A DNA stretch of 64,000 bases, taken from NCBI GenBank assembly GCA_002327985.1, contig DCVM01000029.1, positions 1 through 64,000 of the forward strand, in the 5' to 3' direction. Positions within the stretch are counted from its first letter, which is position 1. Every line of letters starts with the position of its first letter. Below the pieces are notes generated by a model. That model ran no database searches and was not told where the DNA came from. It worked only from the letters and a program-made list of their open reading frames with translations. A program made the position numbers and the translations under genes. This document shows positions 1 to 8,845 of this stretch, piece after piece. The stretch is from Syntrophaceae bacterium UBA2188 (GTDB lineage: Bacteria > Desulfobacterota > BSN033 > UBA1163).

Positions 1-1
1 C

Positions 2-46
2 CACGTTGTGGAGCTATTCCATGGCGCGAAAGAAATCAAAGGTTAA
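2..46 (+). CDS. Possible C-terminal tail of an upstream gene (partial)
   Basis: The first 46 bases read open in frame 2 for 14 codons and end in TAA, just before an inverted repeat and a T8 tract. The peptide ends HGAKEIKG. A second frame is also open here, until about position 62, so the choice of frame is uncertain. The product cannot be identified from so short a tail. The gene would be transcribed toward recG. Confidence 0.25.
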   Translation, partial: HVVELFHGAKEIKG

Positions 47-104
47 GAGGTTAGGGTTATGAAGCCAGCCTCCTTGCCCTAACCTTAACCCAAGGCTTTT
101 TTTT
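41..104 (+). repeat. Word-type inverted repeat followed by a T tract; possible terminator
   Basis: Bases 41-59 contain GGTTAAG and GGTTAGGG. Bases 76-90 contain the complements CCCTAACC and TTAACC, so the two arms can fold across a short loop. Eight T residues follow at 97-104. The layout could act as a terminator for the upstream gene. The arms are made of short degenerate repeated words, like several other gaps in this window. Confidence 0.5.
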
Positions 105-110
105 AACTCA

Positions 111-428
111 ATGCATATGAAAAAGAAATTGGAAGAGCAGATTATTCAGAAGTTTCCCTATCGGTGTCCTTATTGCGAGCAGCCTATTTCTTATGATCAA
201 TTTAATTTGAAACCAGGAGAAAACGAAATCCAATGTCTCTCTTGCAAAAGGATTTATATCAAGGTGGTTTCAAATATTTTACCCCCACCTCAATCCTCCC
301 CCATCAAGGGGGAGAAGAAGAAGGGTTCCCTCTTTAAAGAGCGGGTAAGAGTGGCTTCCAATGTCAAGAAGAGAGGGGAAGTTTTAAGAAATTATCCTGA
401 AAAAGGGAAGAGAAATAAAAATAAATGA
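111..428 (+). CDS. Small zinc-ribbon-like protein, unknown function
   Basis: This 105-residue protein carries CPYC near residue 19 and CLSC near residue 43. This CxxC...CxxC spacing fits a small zinc ribbon. A second in-frame ATG lies at 117. The stop overlaps the recG start by 4 bases (ATGA), which suggests translational coupling. The C-terminal part from about residue 58 is basic and low in complexity. It includes a short palindrome at 296-314 that looks like an inserted repeat, so the original protein may have been shorter. No function is assigned. Confidence 0.5.
   Translation: MHMKKKLEEQIIQKFPYRCPYCEQPISYDQFNLKPGENEIQCLSCKRIYIKVVSNILPPPQSSPIKGEKKKGSLFKERVRVASNVKKRGEVLRNYPEKGKRNKNK
296..314. 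repeat. Short REP-like palindrome CTCCCCC/GGGGGAG
   Basis: CTCCCCC at 296-302 and GGGGGAG at 308-314 are perfect 7-base complements around a 5-base loop. The palindrome lies inside the 3' part of the zinc-ribbon gene. Related palindromes of CCTCTC type occur at 27902 and 61747. Confidence 0.6.
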
Positions 429-2557
429 ATCGATCACAACCGCAACATTTTCGTAATCGCCTTCTTACTCCTATTCAATATGTGAAAGGAGTAGGACCCA
501 AAATGGCCAAGCTCTTCGAGAAAAAAGGGATCCTAACTGTAGAGGACGCCCTCTACTTTCTCCCCCGATGTTATGAAGACCGAAGCGATTTGAAAAAGCT
601 CTCCGAACTCAAGGCCGGAAGAAAAGAGACTGGATTGGGCGAAATCTTGCTATCGGGGATTGCTTTTTATCAAAATAAGAGGAAGAGGGTTTTTGAGGCC
701 GTTGTGGGGGATGGGAGCGGGACGATTACATTGAAATGGTTTCGTGGTAACGAGAGGTACCTCAGGGATCGTTTTAAAAAGGGACGCCAACTGATCTTCT
801 CCGGTGAGGTAAAGTGGTTTAATTATCAAAGAGAGATTCATCATCCTGATGTAGAGATTGTGGATGGAGATATCGAGAAGGATTATCTGAACTTCAAAAG
901 AATTGTTCCGATCTATTCCGAAACAGAGGGACTTTATCAAAGGACGTTGAGGAGATTGATGAAGACCATCCTGGATGGATATGCCGATGAACTTTCAAGT
1001 CCTATCCCACCAGAGATTATGGTGCGGCAGGATCTGATTGATTTTTCAGAGGCCTTTCGGCGAGTCCATTTTCCTCCCGAAGGGGAGTCGATCGATGTCC
1101 TTAACCTTCAGCGTTCCGATGGCCACCGCCGGATCATCTTCGATGAATTTTTTTTCTTGGAACTGGGGATGGTATTGAAAAAAAGAGGGGTGGCCTTAGA
1201 GACTGGGATTTCCTTTAGGACAGATGGACTCTTGGTCCAGAAATTATTAGCTCTTCTCTCTTTTAAATTAACCCCTGCCCAGGAAAGGACTCTTACTGAG
1301 ATCAAGGGGGATCTTGAAAAACCCCATCCCATGAACCGATTGATCCAGGGGGATGTGGGATGCGGAAAGACAGTGGTTGCCCTCTTGACCTGCTTGTATG
1401 TCATCGAAGGTGGATATCAGTCAGCTATCATGGCTCCCACCGAAGTGTTAGCAGAGCAACACTTTCTTAATCTCCATCGGTGGTTGGAGTCGTTGGGGGT
1501 GAAGGTGGCCCTCCTGACCAGCAGTGTTAAAGGTTCGGAAAGAGAAGATCTTTACCAAAGAATTAAGAACGGGGATGTCCACCTGCTGATCGGAACCCAT
1601 GCCGTCATTCAGGAAGCGGTTGAATTCCATCGGTTGGGCCTCGCCATTATTGATGAACAGCATAAATTTGGTGTGGTTCAAAGAGGACTTTTAAGAAAGA
1701 AGGGGAGGAACCCTGACGTCCTGGTAATGACAGCGACTCCCATCCCGAGAACTCTTGCAATGACTATTTATGGGGACCTGGATGTTTCTCTCATCGATGA
1801 GATGCCCCCTGGCAGAATGCCTGTCGAGACAAAAGTGTTTCCTGAATCCGCGAGAGCCAAAGTCTATCGGATTATAGAAGAAGAAATAAAGAAGGGTCGA
1901 CAGGTTTTCGTCGTCTATCCTCTGGTCGAAGAATCTGAGAAATTGGATCTGAGGGATGCCACCCGAATGGCCGAACACCTTCAGAAAGAGGTTTTCCCAG
2001 ATTTTCGGATCGGCCTGCTCCATGGCAAAATGAAAAGTGATGAGAAAGAGGCCATCATGATGGAGTTTAAGGAAGGAAGGATTCAGATCCTGGTTGCCAC
2101 CACCGTCATCGAGGTGGGAATCGATATCCCGAATGCTTCGGTGATGTTGGTAGAACATGCTGAACGATTCGGTCTCTCCCAACTTCACCAACTGAGAGGG
2201 AGAATTGGTCGAGGACGCTATCCCTCACGGTGTATTTTATTAGCCTCATACCGTTCTTCCGAGGAAGCCAAGGTCAGGCTTCGAGCCATGGAAAGAACGA
2301 CCGATGGATTCAAGATTGCGGAAGAGGATTTGGGCCTTAGAGGACCTGGAGAATTCTTCGGTATCCGGCAATCGGGATTGCCTGATTTCAGAGTAGCCCA
2401 CATTCTACGGGATACTCCCCTTTTGATTGAAGCGAGAAAAGAAGCCTTCCGTCTCATTCAAGAAGATCCAGAATTGATACACCCCGCTCATGCAGGGTTG
2501 AAAGAGATATTAATCAAACGCTGGAAGGGAAGAATGGAACTGGCCACCATCGGGTAA
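425..2557 (+). CDS. recG: ATP-dependent DNA helicase RecG
   Basis: RecG is a monomeric superfamily 2 translocase that reverses stalled replication forks and branch-migrates Holliday junctions. The 710-residue length matches the family. The N-terminal wedge (OB-fold) region is followed by the helicase core. Visible motifs are GDVGCGKT (motif I, about residue 303), DEQHKFGV (motif II, DEQH variant) and TATPIPRTLAM (motif III). The C-terminal motor lobe has ATTVIEVGIDIP and QLRGRIGRG (motif VI). The start overlaps the previous stop by 4 bases. The downstream aminotransferase begins 100 bases later and is probably not tightly coupled. Confidence 0.97.
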   Translation: MNRSQPQHFRNRLLTPIQYVKGVGPKMAKLFEKKGILTVEDALYFLPRCYEDRSDLKKLSELKAGRKETGLGEILLSGIAFYQNKRKRVFEAVVGDGSGTITLKWFRGNERYLRDRFKKGRQLIFSGEVKWFNYQREIHHPDVEIVDGDIEKDYLNFKRIVPIYSETEGLYQRTLRRLMKTILDGYADELSSPIPPEIMVRQDLIDFSEAFRRVHFPPEGESIDVLNLQRSDGHRRIIFDEFFFLELGMVLKKRGVALETGISFRTDGLLVQKLLALLSFKLTPAQERTLTEIKGDLEKPHPMNRLIQGDVGCGKTVVALLTCLYVIEGGYQSAIMAPTEVLAEQHFLNLHRWLESLGVKVALLTSSVKGSEREDLYQRIKNGDVHLLIGTHAVIQEAVEFHRLGLAIIDEQHKFGVVQRGLLRKKGRNPDVLVMTATPIPRTLAMTIYGDLDVSLIDEMPPGRMPVETKVFPESARAKVYRIIEEEIKKGRQVFVVYPLVEESEKLDLRDATRMAEHLQKEVFPDFRIGLLHGKMKSDEKEAIMMEFKEGRIQILVATTVIEVGIDIPNASVMLVEHAERFGLSQLHQLRGRIGRGRYPSRCILLASYRSSEEAKVRLRAMERTTDGFKIAEEDLGLRGPGEFFGIRQSGLPDFRVAHILRDTPLLIEARKEAFRLIQEDPELIHPAHAGLKEILIKRWKGRMELATIG

Positions 2558-2657
2558 CAAGGAATGAAGGGAATGACTCATTCAATAATGAATTGAAAAG
2601 AGTAGGAAATTATGTTACCCCTAACTGTTAAGACCGCTATCTGGAAAGGAATAAAGT

Positions 2658-3854
2658 ATGGAATTATTTCATCCTGAAGGGGCTGGATTTCATCGAATGC
2701 AGAGACTCCCCCCCTATATCTTCGGTATTGTCAACCAGTTGAAAATGGAAGCAAGACGGAGGGGGGAAGATATTATCGATTTAGGTATGGGAAACCCCGA
2801 CCTCCCTACACCCAAACATATTGTCAATAAATTAATCGAAGCCGTAAAAAATCCGAGGAATCATCGTTATTCGGCCTCAAAAGGAATTTATAAATTGAGG
2901 TGTGCAATCACTGACTGGTACCAAAGACGATACGATGTCGATGTCGATCCAGAAACAGAGAGTGTAGTGACCATTGGCGCTAAGGAAGGACTCTCCCATC
3001 TGGTTTTAGCGACCCTTGGCCCTGGAGATGTTGTCCTTGTTCCGGATCCAACCTATCCTATCCATGCCTATTCCGTCGTCATTGCAGGCGGGGATGTGCG
3101 TTCTGTCCCTTTGATGGGAGAAGGGGATTTCTTTCGAAAGTTGTTGACGGCAACCAAACAGACTTGGCCTCACCCCAAGATGATCATCGTCAGTTTCCCT
3201 CATAATCCCACCACCATGGTGGTGGACCTTAATTTCTTCGAGGATCTGGTTGCCTTTGCCAAAGAGCATCACCTGATGATCGTGCATGATCTGGCCTATG
3301 GTGATATTGTCTTTGACGGATATAAGGCCCCCAGCCTCCTTCAGGTCAAAGGAGCAAAGGATGTAGGAATAGAGTTTACCTCCCTTTCTAAAAGTTATAA
3401 TATGCCTGGCTGGCGGGTGGGGTTTGCAGTGGGAAATCCTCAAATGATGGCGGCCTTAGCCAGATTGAAGAGCTATTTCGATTACGGAGTCTTTCAACCC
3501 ATTCAGATCGCAAGCATCATTGCCCTCAATGAAGATCAGGATTGTGTTCGCCAAACCGTAGAGGAATATCGAAAAAGAAGGGATGCCCTCGTCCATGGAT
3601 TGAAACGGGTGGGTTGGGACATCGAAAAACCGAAAGGGACGATGTTTGTATGGGCAGAGATTCCCAAACCGTTCAAGAAGATGGGGTCGGTCGATTTTTC
3701 CAAGCTTCTTTTGAGGGAGGGAAAGGTGGCTGTTTCACCAGGGATTGGTTTTGGTGAGTATGGAGAGGGCTTCGTGAGGTTTGCATTGGTAGAGAATGAA
3801 CCTCGAATCAAGCAGGCGGTCAAAGGGATACAGAACGTTCTAAAGAAAGGTTGA
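2658..3854 (+). CDS. PLP aminotransferase, AlaC / LL-DAP-aminotransferase-like (class I/II)
   Basis: This 398-residue fold-type I aminotransferase resembles the alanine-synthesising AlaC group and LL-diaminopimelate aminotransferase. The PLP lysine lies in SLSKSYNMPGWRVGF (about residue 235). SFPHNPT is the asparagine-containing cofactor loop. RFALVEN near the end holds the arginine that binds the substrate carboxylate. An AAAGGA-like ribosome site precedes the ATG. It sits one base ahead of hom, and this pairing with hom is common in Desulfobacterota-type genomes. Substrate specificity (alanine/glutamate versus other amino acids) cannot be settled from sequence alone. Confidence 0.85.
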   Translation: MELFHPEGAGFHRMQRLPPYIFGIVNQLKMEARRRGEDIIDLGMGNPDLPTPKHIVNKLIEAVKNPRNHRYSASKGIYKLRCAITDWYQRRYDVDVDPETESVVTIGAKEGLSHLVLATLGPGDVVLVPDPTYPIHAYSVVIAGGDVRSVPLMGEGDFFRKLLTATKQTWPHPKMIIVSFPHNPTTMVVDLNFFEDLVAFAKEHHLMIVHDLAYGDIVFDGYKAPSLLQVKGAKDVGIEFTSLSKSYNMPGWRVGFAVGNPQMMAALARLKSYFDYGVFQPIQIASIIALNEDQDCVRQTVEEYRKRRDALVHGLKRVGWDIEKPKGTMFVWAEIPKPFKKMGSVDFSKLLLREGKVAVSPGIGFGEYGEGFVRFALVENEPRIKQAVKGIQNVLKKG

Positions 3855-3855
3855 T

Positions 3856-5184
3856 GTGGGGATAAGAAGGATGAAAGCGATTAAGGTTGGTTTGATTGGT
3901 TTCGGAACCGTGGGTTCTGGGGTAGGAAAAATCCTCCAGAAAAATTCCAAACTGATCGAAAAACGCATGGGCACCCAGCTCATCCTGAAACGAATTGCCG
4001 ATATCGATCTGGAAACGGATCGCGGAGTGAGATTAAAACGAGGGATTCTCACTCCCAGAGCCGAGGAGGTCATCGAGGATCCTGAGATCGATATCGTCAT
4101 GGAATTAATCGGAGGGATTGAGCCAGCCAAAACTTTTATTTTAAAAGCGATTCGAAAGAAAAAGCACATTGTGACGGCGAACAAAGCCCTTCTTGCTCTT
4201 CATGGAGATGAGATTTTTAGAGAGGCTCATCGCTTTGGCGTGGATGTCAATTTTGAAGCCTCCGTGGGCGGTGGCATTCCCCTCATCCGGTCGATCAAAG
4301 AAGGTCTGGTCGCTAATCGGATCCATTCGATCTTTGGAATTCTGAACGGAACGTCTAACTACATTCTCTCGAAAATGACTGACGAAGGAAGAAACTTCAA
4401 GGAGGTTTTAAAGGAAGCTCAGGAAAAAGGGTATGCAGAAGCGGATCCCACCTATGACATTGAGGGGATCGATGCGGCTCACAAGCTTGTCATTCTGATC
4501 CGACTTGCCTTCGGAACCCCTCTCCGATTTAAAGAGGTTTTCATCGGAGGCATTTCCGAGATTACGCCTCTGGATATTCAATTCAGTCGAGAATTTGGAT
4601 ATCGTATTAAACTCTTGGCTATTGCCAAGATGGAGAAGGGGAAGATAGAAGCTCGTGTTCATCCCACGATGATTCCAGAGGGACATTTACTTTCCACCGT
4701 CGAGGGAGTTTTTAATGCCATTTATATTAAGGGCGATGCAGTAGGGCCTACACTCTTTTATGGCCAGGGGGCGGGTCAGATGCCCACAGGCAGTGCGGTG
4801 GTGAGCGATCTGGTGGAATTAGGGAGGAATGTTCTGATCCAAGCCTCTGGACGTCGGGTGCCGCTTCTCTCTTTTCAGGAATCAGCCATTGAAAAAATTC
4901 CTCTCAAAAAGATGGATGATGTCGTCATGCCTTTCTATATGAGGTTCTCGGCATTAGATCGGCCCAGAGTGCTTTCAAAAATTTCAGGAATCTTGGGGAA
5001 AAATGATATCAGCATTTCTGCTGTGATTCAAAAGGGAAGACAGGTTAACGGTGCAGTGCCTATCGTCATGATGACCCACGAGGCCAGAGAAAAGAATGTC
5101 CACCGGGCCTTGAAGGAGATTGACCGACTGGGTGTGATTCTGGGGAAGACGATGTTCATCCGGGTTGAGAATGAACTCGAGTAA
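3856..5184 (+). CDS. hom: Homoserine dehydrogenase
   Basis: The enzyme reduces aspartate semialdehyde to homoserine on the path to threonine and methionine. An N-terminal Rossmann motif GFGTVGSGV is followed by the catalytic core with NGTSNYIL and GYAEADPTYDIEGIDAAHK. The C-terminal region from about residue 355 reads as an ACT domain (RFSALDRPRVLSKISGILG), implying feedback control by threonine. The chosen start is GTG at 3856, with AAAGG about 5 bases upstream. ATG at 3871 is an alternative. The gene begins one base after the aminotransferase stop, so the two are probably co-transcribed. Confidence 0.95.
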   Translation: MGIRRMKAIKVGLIGFGTVGSGVGKILQKNSKLIEKRMGTQLILKRIADIDLETDRGVRLKRGILTPRAEEVIEDPEIDIVMELIGGIEPAKTFILKAIRKKKHIVTANKALLALHGDEIFREAHRFGVDVNFEASVGGGIPLIRSIKEGLVANRIHSIFGILNGTSNYILSKMTDEGRNFKEVLKEAQEKGYAEADPTYDIEGIDAAHKLVILIRLAFGTPLRFKEVFIGGISEITPLDIQFSREFGYRIKLLAIAKMEKGKIEARVHPTMIPEGHLLSTVEGVFNAIYIKGDAVGPTLFYGQGAGQMPTGSAVVSDLVELGRNVLIQASGRRVPLLSFQESAIEKIPLKKMDDVVMPFYMRFSALDRPRVLSKISGILGKNDISISAVIQKGRQVNGAVPIVMMTHEAREKNVHRALKEIDRLGVILGKTMFIRVENELE

Positions 5185-5194
5185 TAAGATAAAG

Positions 5195-5269
5195 AAGTTC
5201 GGAGTAATTAGTTCGTAGTTCGGAGTGTTGAAATAATTTTTACTTTTCTCCGAACTCCGAACTCCTAAC
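5195..5269. repeat. Word-type inverted repeat between hom and thrC (AGTTCGGAG / CTCCGAACT)
   Basis: The 5' side repeats AGTTCGGAG and AGTTCGTAG; the 3' side at 5248-5269 repeats CTCCGAACT. The arms pair over about 16 bases with one mismatch around an AT-rich loop. No long T tract follows, so read-through into thrC is likely. Confidence 0.75.
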
Positions 5270-5282
5270 GTTGGGTAAAATC

Positions 5283-6335
5283 ATGTGGCGTGGGGTGATT
5301 CGAGAGTATCGGGAATTTTTACCTGTTCGGAAAGAGGAGAGCATTATTACCTTGCTTGAAGGGGATACTCCGCTTATCCCTTCTTCTCGGATTGCGAAAG
5401 AGGTCACGTCGGGGATCGACCTCTTTTTTAAGTATGAAGGCCTCAATCCAACAGGCTCTTTTAAAGATCGGGGGATGACCGTCGCTGTTTCCATGGCAAA
5501 AGAAATGGGATCCAAGGCAGTCATCTGTGCTTCCACAGGAAATACCTCTGCTTCCGCAGCCGCCTATGCCGCCAAGGCAGGGATGAAGGCCTATGTCCTC
5601 ATTCCTGAAGGAAAGATCGCACTGGGAAAGTTATCCCAAGCCATGGCCCATGGTGCCCAAGTCATCCAGATCGAAGGAAATTTTGATGAAGCCCTTCACA
5701 TCGTTAGAGAGATTTCCGAGACAGAACCCGTCACCCTGGTCAATTCTCTCAATCCCTATCGGATTGAAGGCCAGAAGACAGCTTCCTTTGAGGTCATTGA
5801 CCATTTGGGGTTTGTTCCCACCTACCATTGCCTTCCTGTCGGCAATGCAGGGAATATCACTGCTTATTGGAAGGGATATAAAGAGTATTGGGAGAAAGGG
5901 AGAACGGAAGGGCTTCCAAAGATGTTGGGTTTTCAGGCAGAGGGGGCGGCACCGATTGTTAGAGGAAAAATGATTGAGAAGCCAGAGACCATTGCCACAG
6001 CCATCCGGATTGGAAATCCTGCCAGTTGGAAACAGGCTGTCTCGGCCAGAGATGAATCGGGAGGTTTGATCGACATGGTAAGCGATGATGAAATTCTGGA
6101 GGCCTATCGAATGATGGCGGACCTGGAGGGAATCTTCTGTGAACCCGCTTCTGCAGCCTCTCTGGCTGGCGTGTTAAAACTCAACCGAAGAGGTTTTTTC
6201 AAGAAAGGGGATGTGCTTGTATTGACCGTTACCGGACATGGTCTCAAGGACCCGGACATCGCTATTCGAGTCTCCCAGAAACCCGTCTCCTTACCTCCTC
6301 AAAAAGATGCGGTGTTGAAGCTCCTCAATCTTTAA
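5283..6335 (+). CDS. thrC: Threonine synthase
   Basis: This is a 350-residue PLP enzyme that converts O-phosphohomoserine to threonine. The cofactor lysine is in NPTGSFKDRGM. ASTGNTSASAAAYAAKAG forms the phosphate-binding region, and FCEPASAASLAG and VTGHGLKDPD are typical of the C-terminal half. The ATG at 5283 gives an N-terminus (MWRGVIREYREFLPV) typical of the family. An upstream in-frame TTG at 5271 is less likely. It lies directly downstream of hom, across a hairpin repeat. No thrB lies nearby, but a candidate homoserine kinase is encoded at 7587. Confidence 0.96.
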   Translation: MWRGVIREYREFLPVRKEESIITLLEGDTPLIPSSRIAKEVTSGIDLFFKYEGLNPTGSFKDRGMTVAVSMAKEMGSKAVICASTGNTSASAAAYAAKAGMKAYVLIPEGKIALGKLSQAMAHGAQVIQIEGNFDEALHIVREISETEPVTLVNSLNPYRIEGQKTASFEVIDHLGFVPTYHCLPVGNAGNITAYWKGYKEYWEKGRTEGLPKMLGFQAEGAAPIVRGKMIEKPETIATAIRIGNPASWKQAVSARDESGGLIDMVSDDEILEAYRMMADLEGIFCEPASAASLAGVLKLNRRGFFKKGDVLVLTVTGHGLKDPDIAIRVSQKPVSLPPQKDAVLKLLNL

Positions 6336-6347
6336 CTATCCCCTATC

Positions 6348-7475
6348 ATGAAAACTGCCTTTATCTTTACCGATGCTTATCTCGATTATGATTATGGACC
6401 TACCCACCCCCTTCGAATCATCCGGCTCAAAATGACCTATGATCTGATCAAGGCTTATGGGCTCCTTGATCTCCCCTCCGTCCATTTCATTTCCACCCTC
6501 AAAGCTAAGGAAGAGGATCTAATTACTTTTCATAGCGAGGAGTATCTGAATATTTTGAGGCGGGCCAATGAGGGGTTTCCACTGGGAGAGGCTTCTATCT
6601 ATGGGCTTGGTCCGGGAGATAATCCCCTCTTCCCAGGACTTTTTAATTTGTCACTTCTGGTGACCGGAGCCACCCTTCAGGCCGTCGATTTTGTGGCTGA
6701 GGAAAAGGGAGAGATTGCCTTTAACATTGCAGGTGGTCTTCACCATGCCATGAGGGCAATGGCTTCTGGTTTCTGTTATATCAATGATCCTGTGATTGGA
6801 ATTAAAAGACTTTTGAGTCAGGGGAAAAGAGTGGCCTATATTGATATCGATGCTCATCACGGAGACGGTGTTCAGAAGGCCTTCTATGACACAGACCAGG
6901 TTTTGACGGTTTCACTCCACGAGACCGGATATACCCTCTTTCCAAGAACGGGTTTTGAGTACGAGATCGGAGAAGGACAGGGAGAGGGGTATTCTGTCAA
7001 TCTTCCTTTTCCTCCTTTTACGGAAGATGATGTCTATGTTTGGTCTTTTGAGGAAGTTGTCCCAGAACTGATTCATAAATTTCACCCTGATATCGTGGTC
7101 ACTCAATTAGGGGTTGATACGTTTTATGATGATCCTTTAACAAACCTCCACTTGTCCATATGGGGATTTGAAAAAGTTCTTAGGCAGATCAAAAACTTGG
7201 CTCCCAGGTGGGTGGCATTGGGGGGAGGAGGGTATCATGTTTTCAACGTTGCGAGGGCCTGGACATTGGCATGGGCAGTGATGAACGGGAAAGAGTTGAA
7301 CGAAAAACTTCCAGAATCTTTTTTGATCGAGGCAGCGAAAATGGGAATGGAGGAGAAGATGTTAAGAGGACCTATCATCACTCCTCAGAATAGCCAGAGT
7401 AAGGAGGTCAGACGAGAGATGGAAAGGGTGGTCAAATATATCAAAGAGACGGCCTTTCCAAAGGTTAAACATTAA
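6348..7475 (+). CDS. Histone deacetylase superfamily protein (AcuC-like)
   Basis: This is a 375-residue zinc-dependent deacetylase of the class I HDAC/AcuC type. GGLHHAMRAMASGFCY carries the paired histidines, and DIDAHHGDGVQ carries zinc ligands and the second His pair. Further ligand-type motifs are SLHETG and QLGVDTF. A glycine-rich GGGGYH segment lies near the C terminus. The likely role is deacetylating acetyl-CoA synthetase or small acetylated amines; this is inferred from the family. The start lies 12 bases after thrC and the gene is probably in the same transcript. Confidence 0.88.
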   Translation: MKTAFIFTDAYLDYDYGPTHPLRIIRLKMTYDLIKAYGLLDLPSVHFISTLKAKEEDLITFHSEEYLNILRRANEGFPLGEASIYGLGPGDNPLFPGLFNLSLLVTGATLQAVDFVAEEKGEIAFNIAGGLHHAMRAMASGFCYINDPVIGIKRLLSQGKRVAYIDIDAHHGDGVQKAFYDTDQVLTVSLHETGYTLFPRTGFEYEIGEGQGEGYSVNLPFPPFTEDDVYVWSFEEVVPELIHKFHPDIVVTQLGVDTFYDDPLTNLHLSIWGFEKVLRQIKNLAPRWVALGGGGYHVFNVARAWTLAWAVMNGKELNEKLPESFLIEAAKMGMEEKMLRGPIITPQNSQSKEVRREMERVVKYIKETAFPKVKH

Positions 7476-7500
7476 TCTTCAACAACCTTCCCTGAAAAAT

Positions 7501-7516
7501 TGGCATACCTTTTGCT
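7501..7516 (+). promoter_or_regulatory. Candidate sigma-54 promoter upstream of the apgM-like gene
   Basis: TGGCAT, five bases, then TTGCT matches the -24/-12 sigma-54 consensus (TGGCAC-N5-TTGCW) at all but one position. It lies 71 bases upstream of the next start codon. A sigma-70-like TTGACA at 7536 with TATATT 15 bases later is a possible second promoter. The rpoN gene is in this window. Confidence 0.5.
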
Positions 7517-7586
7517 TCCAATTTTTGCTTTTCATTTGACATTTGTAAGTTTTTGGTATATTTAGAATTTTTAAGGATGCTGGAAA

Positions 7587-8825
7587 ATGCCTGAAAAGAC
7601 CAAATATGTTATTCTTGTTGGGGATGGAATGGCCGACTACCCGGTTGAGAGTCTTGGAGGGAAGACACCCTTGATGAAAGCTCGAACCCCTCATATGGAT
7701 TGGATGGCCAAACAGGGGGAAATCGGTTTGGTCAGGACGATACCCGATGGTTTTAACCCGGGGAGCGAGGTCGCCAACCTCTCCATCCTTGGGTATAACC
7801 CTATCCATTATTATACGGGGAGAGGTCCTCTGGAAGCTGCCAGTCTGGGTGTCCACTTGGCCCCCGAGGATATTGCTTTTCGTTGTAATCTTGTCACCCT
7901 AAATTTCCAAGGGAACAAAATCATGATGGAGGATTTCTCCGCTGGTCACATTACCAATGAGGAAGCAGAGAAGATCATCCTTGATTTAAACAAAAAGCTG
8001 GCCACGAGTGAAATTCGATTTTATGCAGGGCTGAGCTATCGGCATTTGATGGTCCTGAAGAATGGATTGGTTCATTTTTCAAATGTGGAAAAGCTGGAGA
8101 TCACTCCTCCTCATGATCTAATTGATAAGGAAATATCCTCTTTTCTTCCAGCCACGACAGAACCGATTTTCACCCTGATGAAACAGTCTCAGCGGCTTCT
8201 CAAGAATCACCCTGTCAATCAAGCGCGTCAGGCCAAGGGGCTCCCTCCTGCCAATTCCATCTGGCTCTGGGGGCAGGGGCGCTCGCCCCGTATGATTACC
8301 CTGAAGGACCGATTTGGCATGGAGGGTTATGTTATTTCAGCAGTTCACCTGATCAAGGGGATTGGCATCTTGGCAGGGTTGGAGGTACTGGAGGTCCCTG
8401 GGATCACAGGTTACTTTGATACCAATTATGATGGAAAAGCTCAGTACGCCCTGAAGGGTTTGAAAGAGAAGGATTTTGTGTATGTCCATGTGGAGGCTCC
8501 TGACGAAGCTGGTCATATGGGTGATCTTTGCTTGAAGATCGAAGCCATCGAGGCGTTTGACGAAAAAATTGTGGGGGCCATCTTGAAGGGGATGAAGGGA
8601 TTCAAGCGGTATAAAGTATTGGTCCTCCCCGATCATCCTACACCTCTTTCGGTCAGGACACACACAGCCGACCCTGTTCCCTATGCCATGTATTCCAGTG
8701 AGGATGGGGAAACATTCACCCATGGCAAGACCTTTGATGAGGTCTCTGCGGGTCTGTCTGGAAACTCCATTGAGAATGGATTTGAATTGATTGAGAGGTT
8801 TTTAGATTCCCGTAGGTTGCATTGA
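7587..8825 (+). CDS. Cofactor-independent phosphoglycerate mutase-like protein; proposed homoserine kinase
   Basis: The 412-residue protein belongs to the archaeal-type ApgM branch of the alkaline phosphatase superfamily. ILVGDGMADYP and the region around PGSEVANLSILGYNP give the metal site and the phosphorylatable serine. VEAPDEAGHMGD and LPDHPTP hold further metal ligands. A subgroup found beside hom and thrC in genomes without thrB is annotated as a proposed homoserine kinase, and that context is exactly what is seen here. I infer that it makes O-phosphohomoserine for ThrC. A true phosphoglycerate mutase role remains possible. The C-terminal codons nearly reach the pyrG leader. Confidence 0.85.
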   Translation: MPEKTKYVILVGDGMADYPVESLGGKTPLMKARTPHMDWMAKQGEIGLVRTIPDGFNPGSEVANLSILGYNPIHYYTGRGPLEAASLGVHLAPEDIAFRCNLVTLNFQGNKIMMEDFSAGHITNEEAEKIILDLNKKLATSEIRFYAGLSYRHLMVLKNGLVHFSNVEKLEITPPHDLIDKEISSFLPATTEPIFTLMKQSQRLLKNHPVNQARQAKGLPPANSIWLWGQGRSPRMITLKDRFGMEGYVISAVHLIKGIGILAGLEVLEVPGITGYFDTNYDGKAQYALKGLKEKDFVYVHVEAPDEAGHMGDLCLKIEAIEAFDEKIVGAILKGMKGFKRYKVLVLPDHPTPLSVRTHTADPVPYAMYSSEDGETFTHGKTFDEVSAGLSGNSIENGFELIERFLDSRRLH

Positions 8826-8845
8826 GAGAGGGGGGGGACACTTTT

